NCBI GenBank assembly: GCA_015680685.1
Contig: MNCI01033529.1
Location: forward strand, 592,579 to 656,578
Length of the DNA: 64,000 nucleotides
Source: Gnetum montanum
Taxonomy: Eukaryota; Streptophyta; Gnetopsida; Gnetales; Gnetaceae
Reading direction: 5' to 3'
Part shown: one piece after another, positions 56,552 through 64,000 of the stretch
Position numbering within the stretch: the first letter of the stretch is position 1
How the letters are laid out: each line of letters begins with the position of its first letter
Notes under the pieces: model-generated
What the model was told of the DNA's origin: nothing
Seen by the model: the letters and a program-made list of their open reading frames with translations, nothing else
Database searches by the model: none
Translations under genes and position numbers: made by a program

Positions 56552-59035
56552 ATGTCTTCTTCTCATAAGAGCAATTCACCACCTACAGATCATACAAAAA
56601 ACAGTCGGCAATCTAAAAAACATAACCAAAATTTGCTAGTTCCTCAACAATACCGAGTGGTATATACTCATCTCAATGAGTACATACCAGACTTTACTTT
56701 TATCCTCCATCAAGATGAATAGCTGCGATGGAGAGATTTACAAGGTAACATAGTGTTACCTCTAGATCAATCAGTCCCTAACATGCTTCTTCACACTCTT
56801 GCACAAATAGGCATGATAGAATTATATGCTGAATATATTGCAAGAGATTATGACATAAAGAATTACCATCCCATAGTAGTGCAATGTATGAGAGACTCAA
56901 GGTAGGAGAGCCAACATACATTGCTAAAGGGCAAAGGGGTCTTGCACATCCTAAGTGAAATTGGAGATGATGAACCACTTATAACGGGTTCTCTATCGAA
57001 TGAAGTTCCTCCTCCTAACGATAGTGAGGAGGTGGGGTATTAGAACCTATGCTCTATGATACAAAACCCTGGTTTTGATCCTTGTGTATGCCAACTATTC
57101 ACTGAGGGAACAACAACACATGACAAGGACAGGCACTTAGATCATCATCACAATTGGGGTCGTAGCCACAGAAGAGAAGGTAAGAAATATCATCATGATG
57201 ATGGTTCTCCTTCTTCTTCTCCTTCATCACATCACTCACCCTCTCCTTCCACATCTAGGCACAACCACCAAGAACATAACGGTGAGTATAGAGGTAGGCA
57301 AAATGACAGACCTCGATGAGAGAGTCGAGAGAGAGGACAAGGGCATGAACGAAGGGAAAGTAGGGAACAACATAGACATCACAGACTTCATGAAAGAGAT
57401 CATCATGATGAGCCCCTACTTGCAACCCGGAGTATGTTGGATATAATGGAGGTAGTGAGAATATCAAAAAAGCATCAAAAAGATAGTTGGATCAAGCGCT
57501 TAGATATGAATAACATCCCGGGCTTTGAGAGGGGATATAATGTCAATCTGCAAAATCATTTACAGGAATTGCACGATGCCTGTGCCTTGAAAAACATAGA
57601 AAATGAGTGGCAGAAACTAAAGTTGTTTCCCAGGACACTCATCAAGGAAGCAGAGAGTTGGTACTGGTCCTTAGAACCATAAACCATTAGAAGATGGAGT
57701 ACGATGTTAGAATTATTTAATGATAAGTATCAAACATACTCTAGAGTGTCTAATTTTCCTAAGCAGATCAAAGGATGGAAGCAAGGTAATCATGAACCCT
57801 TGGATGCTGCCATGGGCCACTACTATGCATTGTTACATCATTGCCTAGGCCATGGTTATGCATAACAGGACCAACTTCACCACATCATAGATGGGCTAAG
57901 ACATGAGACTAGGAGAACCCTTGGGACTTATGTCCAAGGGAGACTATCAGAACTTAGAGCCCATGAAATTCATCACTTGTTGGAGCAAGTAGCCAAAGAA
58001 GAAGGTGAGCTACAAAAAAGAGAGAGAATAGAAGAATATAACCGTAATCCCTCCCTTCAAAAGAAGGGAGTGAGATTTTGTGATGAGGAGGATGAGTCAC
58101 CACTCAAAGAGCTGGTGAATAGGAAAACCTTACTGATTCAAAAACTAACAATTAAAGTATTGGCTAAGGTGGATCAATTATGGAATTCCTTAGACTCTAG
58201 ACATGAAACTATCCTGAAAATTGTAGAGGAGTCTAAGGTGGAACGAAGTAGTGACAAAGACAAGAAAAAGTGGAGAGATTCAGGCCCTGCACATAACAAG
58301 GGTAAGGGGAAAATAACTATCTCCGATGAGGTTGTGGATTCTGACACAGACAATGATGGTGGATGTGAGATTTGCCAATATGATCATCCTAAGAGATGTT
58401 GCCCAATCATCTCACATCAACAAGAGTCTGGGGTGTATGCACTCAACCTGAGACTTAACCAACGACATACACCCTGAAGGTTACCTTATCCCCAAGGTAA
58501 CCCAAGACAGTTCCACCAACCGCTAATGTACTATCCAAGTGGAACTCCACCACAACCCATCGGACAACATTAGAAATGGCAATACCCATAGTCATGGGGG
58601 ATGCCACCAATGAGACAACAATACCCTTACTGGCAACCTGATCCTTATGGATATTATGTGTAGAAGCTGGTTTCTCCAACTGACTCTATGGGTCACATAA
58701 CCCCACCATGTTACTACCAAGTTCAAGAGTATTTTAGGACTCCTTCTCCTCTGGGAGACACTCCATATCCATACTATCCTCTGAATCCATCTGCATCTTT
58801 TACGCTGGTAGCTCCACGACCAATGGCTCCAACGATGCCAAGGGTATTTCCCACTCAACCGCAACAACTCGATATCATGAGGTCTCCCAATCCTTAATTC
58901 TCAGTTGGTCCTAATAATCTGATGCCAAAAAGACCTTTCTTTAGGACCAACAATCCAACCAAGCCCTCACCTTCACAAGTGGTTGAACATCTAAATACCT
59001 CCATACCGAATAAGGTTTCGGGAACCCCTTGAATC
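56552..59035 (+). pseudogene. Athila-like gag, element C3
   Basis: ATG at 56552 (MSSSHKSNSPP) begins a frame with YRVVYTHLNEYIPDFTFIL, followed by a His/Ser/Arg-rich region (57110-57400). The capsid part has NIPGFERGYN, LQELHDACALKNIENEW, KLFPRTLIKEAESWYWSLEP and, past a stop, WKQGNHEPLDAAMGHYYALL and HIIDGLRHETRR. A Lys/Glu-rich coiled stretch and the knuckle CEICQYDHPKRCCP (near 58365-58403) follow. A Pro/Tyr/Gln-rich tail runs to the protease. About ten stops are present, with little frame shifting in the main part. Confidence 0.8.
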
Positions 59036-59041
59036 CAAAAA

Positions 59042-59530
59042 GTGAGACTAATGCACACGATTATGTTAACACATACCATTACCGAATGGATTAAGGTAGG
59101 CCACCTTCCCAAGAAATTCTCTGATCCTGGAAGCCCCCTAATTTATCTCCAAGTCACTAGGAGTGAACTTCATAAGGCTCTTCTTGACTCAGGTTCTAGA
59201 GTCAACTTAATCTCACAAGAGTTGTATAAAACTTGGAACCTACCTCCACTCAAGAAGAGTAATATTCGCTTAGAGCTAGCTAACCAGTCCATCACTATTC
59301 CTTTGGGACAGGTTGAGGACATTGTTACCACCATAGGTGGTTGGTCATACCTAGCTAATTTCTTGGTGATCCAAATAAACAATGACAAAGGGGACTTCCT
59401 GATAATAATGGGAAGGGCATGGCTAAGTACAATAAATGCATGCCTAGGAATCCATAATCTTTCTCTAGAAATATCCAAGAAAAATACTTTTGGAAAGATT
59501 GAGAAGAAGAAAGTTCCATACATCGCATAA
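59042..59530 (+). pseudogene. Aspartic protease, element C3
   Basis: A 162-codon open frame. The active site reads LLDSGSRVNLIS (D-S-G intact) at about residues 50-60. The core has VEDIVTTIGGW, FLVIQINNDKGDFLIIMGRAWL, the counterpart of LLGRPW, near residue 128. The family cleaves the polyprotein. The domain looks intact in itself, but the start is in a continuous polyprotein frame with stops on both sides, so it is not expressed as a working element. Confidence 0.8.
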
Positions 59531-59779
59531 AGTGACATAGGGTGCCATTACATGCAGAAATCATGGGTAATGCGGAGTTTAACATTGCCTGCATGTAATC
59601 GGTGTGCACAAGACATTGACATACAAAAGTGCCTATATGCAGCAGCCACATGACAAGAAAACACCCAGTGGTTGATGGTTGACCAAGGGAGTAATTCGAT
59701 GACATGCATGGAACTGACTGAGGGGATAACTAGTACTTACGTTGAAAGCATGGATGCACTTGAGCAAGTTCGTTGCTAA

Positions 59780-60760
59780 CTTCTAGCCCTTAACCTTGAA
59801 AACATCAACTGGGGGAAGTTGGAGATTCCTGAGAAGTTCAAACAAGAGCCCCTAGACTTAAAACTGTTGCCCACTAGTTTGGAATACATGATCCTTAAAA
59901 ATGAAAAACCAGTAATCATCAACGCAAAGCTTGCCCCCAAGTAAAAAGAGAGTTTGCTGAAGGTGATAAATAAGTGGTCAACAACCTTTGCCTGGTCATA
60001 CCCTAAACTAATTGGAATCAATTCTAGGATATGCCAGCATAGGATTTACATGGACCCCTCCATGAAGCCTCGCAAATAACCGCAAAGGCAATTGAACCTG
60101 AAGTTAAAAAAAATAGTGAAAGAAGAGATAAAGCAACTTCTCAAGGCTGGGTTCATTTATCCCATTACTGATAGTGAATGGGTTAGTCCTCTTGTAATCA
60201 TACCAAAAAAAGGAGGTAAATGGAGGGTATGTATAGACTTTAGGCTATGAAATATGGAAACATTCAAAGATTACTTCCCATTTCCATTTGTTGATCAAGC
60301 CTTAGACACTATAACAGGGCATCCCTACTATAGTTTTCTGGATGGGTATAGTGGGTACAACCAAATATGAATCGCACCAGAGGACTAAGCTAAAACAATG
60401 TTCACCAGTCCTTGGGGAACGTTTGCATACAAACAAATGTCTTTTGGCTTGTGCAATGCCCCTTCCACATTCCAATAATTAGTTCTAAGCATATTTCAAC
60501 AGCAAATAGGTAACAGAGTAGAAGTCTTTATGGATGACTTCTCCACTTATGGGACGAGCTTTGATGAAGCCCTCAACCAGTTAGAGCAAGTGTTGAAACA
60601 ATGCATTAAAACCAACCTAAAGCTCAACTAGCAGAAAAGCCATTTGATGGGTCAAGAGGGTGTAGTACTGGGGCATAAAATTTCATAATGAGGAATAGAG
60701 GTGGACTTGAAAAAAGTTAAAGTCATCTAAGGAATTACCCGACAACTAGAAACTGTCAAA
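59780..60760 (+). pseudogene. RT, element C3
   Basis: Leading words EKPVIINAKLAPK and TFAWSYPKLIGI (59990-60020) precede RT. RT then reads LLKAGFIYPITDSEWVSPLV, IPKKGGKWRVCIDF, ETFKDYFPFPFVDQALD, FLDGYSGYNQI, FAYKQMSFGLCNAPSTFQ and the intact catalytic FMDDFSTYGTSFDEA (60524-60568). MDDF with a following Ser is typical of Athila. The thumb reads NLKLN, GVVLGHKIS. About eight stops are present and the frame is largely kept. Confidence 0.85.
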
Positions 60761-61319
60761 GACATTCGGTCATTTCTTGGACACATTGGCTACTACGAGA
60801 GATTTATCAAGAACTTCTCCAAAATTCCAAATCATTGGTGGAATTAACAAAAAAGGATGCACCCTTTGAATGGACCAGGGAATGTGAACGAGCATTCCAA
60901 ACTCTCGAATAAAGGCTTGTGGAAACTCCCATTCTACAAGCCCTTGACTGGTCCAGGCCATTTCATATCATGATTGACGCATCTAATTATGCCTTAGGAG
61001 CCGTACTGACACAATTAGATGAACAAAAAAGACCTTATTACACCACTGTGCCAGTAAGAGTATCACCGGTGCACAACTCAACTACATGACTACGGAAAAG
61101 GAATTAATGGCTTTAGTGTTTACACTGGACAAATTTAGGCACTATGTATTGGGCTACAAAGTATACATCCATACAGATCATAGTGCAGTTAGGATCCTTA
61201 TGAACAAGCCAATGGTTAGCCCACATATCATACGTTCGTTGGTAATCCTTTAGGAGTTCGATTTAACAATAGTAGACCACAAAGGCACCAAGAATGTAGT
61301 TGCTATTCACTTATCTTGG
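60761..61319 (+). pseudogene. RNase H, element C3
   Basis: After SFLGHIGYYERFIKNFSKI the frame shifts near 60825. RNase H words follow in two frames: DAPFEW-type and the PFHIMIDASNYALGAVLTQ region (60958-61015), TTEKELMALVFTLDKFRHYV (61087-61147) and HTDHSAVRILMNKP. Frame changes inactivate it. It joins integrase without a second RNase H. Confidence 0.75.
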
Positions 61320-62774
61320 TTGCGCTGGGATAGTAAAGAGGATGAATATGTCATATCTGATCATTTTCCTGATGAAACCCTCTTTGCTGGTGTAGTGAAT
61401 AACCAACCCACGGGAACAAATTGGTATAGTATCATTCTTACTTATCTCCTTTCCCAACAAACACCACAAGGATTGGACTTTAGGAAGAAACAACAGTTTC
61501 TTCACAAAACCAAGTACTTCATGGAAATCAAGGGACAACTCTATAAAGTTTGTCCTGATGGCTTGGTTCGATGGTGTGTGCTCGATGAGGATCACTTAAT
61601 AGTTCTCCAAGATGCTCATGAGGGTCCCTGTGGGGGCCACTATGCAGGGAGACAAATGGCCACTAAGATCTTGCTTGCAGGATATTACTGGCCAATGCTA
61701 TTTTGGGATGCCCATCAATTTGCCCAATCTTGTGAGCATTGTCAACATGATGGTGGAATGACTACTAGAATGGAGGATTCACAAAAATGGATTCAACCAT
61801 TGGAACTCTTCGACATCTGGGGAATAGATTTTATGGGGCCCATTACACTAATGTCCAACGGAAAAGCATATATTATTGTGGCTATTGACTATTTAACCAA
61901 ATGGGCTAAAGAAACTACTGTAACAGACTACACATCATCTATAGTTGCACGATTTGTACAACAAAAAATCGTAAATAGGTTTGGTGTGCCGCATGCACTC
62001 ATTTCTAATAATGTGATACATTTTACAGGTGCAACCTTTCGCAAATTAATGCAACGCTTAGGGGTCGAACATAAATTGACCACACCTTACCAACCTCAAG
62101 CTAATGGCCAAGCCAAGGTTACTAACCAAGAGATTACAAGAATATTAACGAGAACAATTAGCAAATTTAGGCAAGATTAGAGCACAAAACTAAATGATGC
62201 CGTTTGGGCATACCGCTCCACTTGGAAACTCCCTATAGGCTACTCTCTCTATGAGTTAGTGTATGGAAAACTTCCAAAGATCCCTATATAGACTGAGCTC
62301 CGTACACTATCCATGGCTTGCGACCATCACCTTGATCTTGACCTAGCAAAAAAACAAAGGTTGGCAACTCTAAACGTGCTAGATGAGAATAGATTGGTTG
62401 CTTTGTCTTCAAATGAGTTGCACAAGGCACATAATAAACAACGTCATGACTTAAGAATTTGAAGGGTTAGGTACCAACCAGGAGACAAGGTCCTTTACTG
62501 GAACCCCACACATGTTCCTTAGCATACGAAATTTCAAACATTGTGGGAAGGACCCTATATTATTCATATGAGCTTTCCCTCAGGAGCCATGACAATATAC
62601 AAGCCTGAAAGCCCAGATAAGTGGTTATTGGTTAATGTGCAACAAAAAAACCCCTTCCATGAACCAAGAATAGCCAGTAAAAATTACACCTCTGCTATCA
62701 GGCAACCTCGCTCTTTATTTTGGATCTCTCCCTTTCCATTTAGTCATGGGGGAGATGGTCACCTATGCTGATCA
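61320..62774 (+). pseudogene. Integrase, element C3
   Basis: The open frame 61320-62180 gives 286 codons. The zinc domain has H100, H107, C138 and C141 (AHEGPCGGH and CEHC). The core has D170 in GIDFMGP. The second Asp position is N230 (ISNNVIHF) and the Glu position is K266 (NGQAKVTN); the 35-residue spacing of the D,D-35-E triad is exact, but two of its three residues are lost. After a stop the C-terminal part continues with AYRSTWKLPIGYS, GDKVLYWNP and LWEGPYII to 62774. It would have inserted the cDNA; it cannot now. Confidence 0.88.
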
Positions 62775-64000
62775 TTGGAGGCCCTAAGTTATTTTTAGTT
62801 TTTTTTTTTGTTTTACACATTTTTATTTTACAAATTTCTTTAACTTTTCTTGTTTTTGTTTTATGACATCGTTATACTTTTCCATTATGTGTGTGTGTGT
62901 TATCCATCTTGTAAGTTTGTCATCCAATAAGTGTTCTTCATGATGGTATGAACTATTTTCCATATGGTTGCTAATGTTTGGTTTTTACCTTTAAGTTATT
63001 ATGTTGATACTAAGGTATGTTCTTTTGATATGGCAGGTAATGAGTCCACTTCATCCATACATCCACCAATTTATATGGTCTCTCTTGGCTTGGCAATGTA
63101 CAATCCCTTTCTAAATAAGAACTATAACGAATTGATGACTCAAGATTTCTCAAACCAAGGAAGGACTCAAGGATTGAAACGGGTGTGACTTCAAGGGAAC
63201 TTGATGTATTTGTGTTGGTCATTCTCGTAGGTGCTTGGATGTTTTCTTCTGGAGTTTTCTTACTGTTTTGACATTACCCAATCATCAAGACACTGAGCAA
63301 ATAAAAATAACAAGTCTTTGCATGGTGTGGTTTTCACGCATGAACACATAAAACAACAAAAAGAAAAAAGAAAAAAAAAGAAAAAAAAGAAAAAAAAGAA
63401 AAAATAAAAGAAAAGAAAAAAAAGTGAGAATTCAAAGCACACCCCTTAGATAAAATAATCCTTTCAGCTACAAGCACTAGTTATGGAACTAAAAACATTC
63501 CCTCTAACTAAGGCCCTTATTACGTCCTATTCTCTCCTCTTTTGTTTTGTTGAAATGGTGGTGGCTCTTCGGTGAAGGCATTCTTGTTATTCATGTGGAT
63601 GGATTGGCTGAATGCATTGATGCGAAGTCACTAGATGTGGTTTGTTTGAGGCCGGAGTTGGAATGAGACTTGCCAAGTCACATTAATTATGAAACAGACA
63701 AGGGGCTGTACACCACCTTGTTCTTGGGATTTTTTGGCACATTTGATCATTTCATGGAACAGTTGGACTATCTTATCAAAAATTGGAACAATGTATGGTT
63801 GTAAATTTAGAAGTAAACATGTAGCTTTAAGGTTATGGATTGACAGGTGTTTTGGAGAAGTTATTCATTGTTAAATATATTGATGTTGAGATCTTGTTGG
63901 GATATGAAATTAAATTGCCAAATTATTCCTTTGGATGGAGATTGGAAGATAGTACAATAATAGGCAAATTGATAGAAGGAAGAAGAGGAAATGTGGTTAT
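62775..64000 (+). other. 3' region of C3 after integrase
   Basis: T-rich at 62790-62880, then a 74-codon open frame (62964-63188; contains MAGNESTSSIHPPIYMVSLG), unrecognised. Athila elements often carry an extra frame here, but I see no membrane or envelope-like feature. A purine tract follows at 63356-63424. No 3' LTR start (TGGGATGCG) was found up to 64000, so the element continues beyond the window. Confidence 0.5.
63356..63424 (+). repeat. A-rich polypurine tract
   Basis: About 69 bases of only A and G (one T), mostly A-runs separated by single G. It could serve as, or precede, the plus-strand priming tract of C3, but it is not followed by an LTR start, so simple sequence is the safer label. 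Confidence 0.8.

Larger units (their letters stand above)
55566..64000 (+). mobile_element. Element C3: Athila-like LTR retrotransposon, 3' end outside window
   Basis: It starts with TGGGATGCG at 55566, which interrupts protease coding of G. Order: LTR, tRNA-Asp primer site, gag, protease, RT, RNase H, integrase, then a long 3' region. The RT box MDDF, the zinc knuckle C-x2-C-x3-H-x4-C-P and the tRNA-Asp site all fit the Athila lineage. It is the fullest copy of the family that also gives C1 and C2. Integrase has a 286-codon open stretch, but catalytic residues are changed. The five bases before the LTR are ATTTA; the matching target copy would lie past 64000. Confidence 0.87.

Noticed and set aside
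63260-63442. 60-codon Phe-rich frame on the minus strand
   Set aside because: It is the translation of the A-rich purine tract at 63356-63424.

Overview
The window looks like nuclear DNA of a land plant with a large, repeat-filled genome. It is AT-rich and CpG-poor. It is packed with old plant-type retrotransposons (Athila-like, Tat-like and chromodomain Ty3/gypsy, Ty1/copia, and LINE), and one relic of a plant DUF247 gene is the only recognisable host gene. I found no intact gene of any kind. Long survival of decayed, nested elements fits a slow-turnover genome such as a gymnosperm, but that is inference only. No rRNA, tRNA, CRISPR or bacterial feature was seen.

Layout, left to right. 1-2400: unassigned AT-rich DNA. 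2400-12301: element B, a minus-strand Ty3/gypsy element whose coding order reads gag-like, archaeal-type RNase H, reverse transcriptase (RT), RNase H, integrase. It is split by element C1 (3619-9708), an Athila-like element with two LTRs, a tRNA-Asp-type primer site and only a gag. 12302-22770: element A, a plus-strand Tat-type element (LTR, gag, protease, RT, RNase H, archaeal-type RNase H, start of integrase). A minisatellite of 33/27-bp units lies between its protease and RT. 22770-22825: a breakpoint carrying a palindrome. 22815-26735: C2, a second Athila-like element (minus), truncated. 26736 to about 36960: D, a chromovirus (minus) with gag, protease and the start of RT, primer site and 5' LTR. 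Its gag is split by F (about 28870-34390, plus), an element I could not identify, which has a repeat-rich leader and a long decayed coiled-coil frame.

36960-41800: a short Tat-type fragment, a tandem tRNA-derived SINE-like pair, and the DUF247 relic with its TATA box. 41800-50222: LINE relics on the minus strand, one split by a complete copia element (42595-49031) with an exact 5-bp target duplication AGTTT. 50226-55565: G, a second chromovirus (minus) with a probable 3' LTR, chromodomain, integrase and RT, cut in its protease by C3. 55566-64000: C3, the best-preserved Athila-like element (plus), with LTR, primer site, gag, protease, RT, RNase H and integrase. Its 3' LTR lies beyond the window.

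The order of events can be read from the nesting. B was hit by C1 and A, D by C2 and F, LINE by copia, and G by C3. Most stop codons fall where Gln, Arg or Trp codons are expected, as cytosine deamination in methylated, silenced DNA would produce. All coding regions are therefore annotated as pseudogenes. Frames were read by eye, so identities, domain ends and LTR similarity are approximate.
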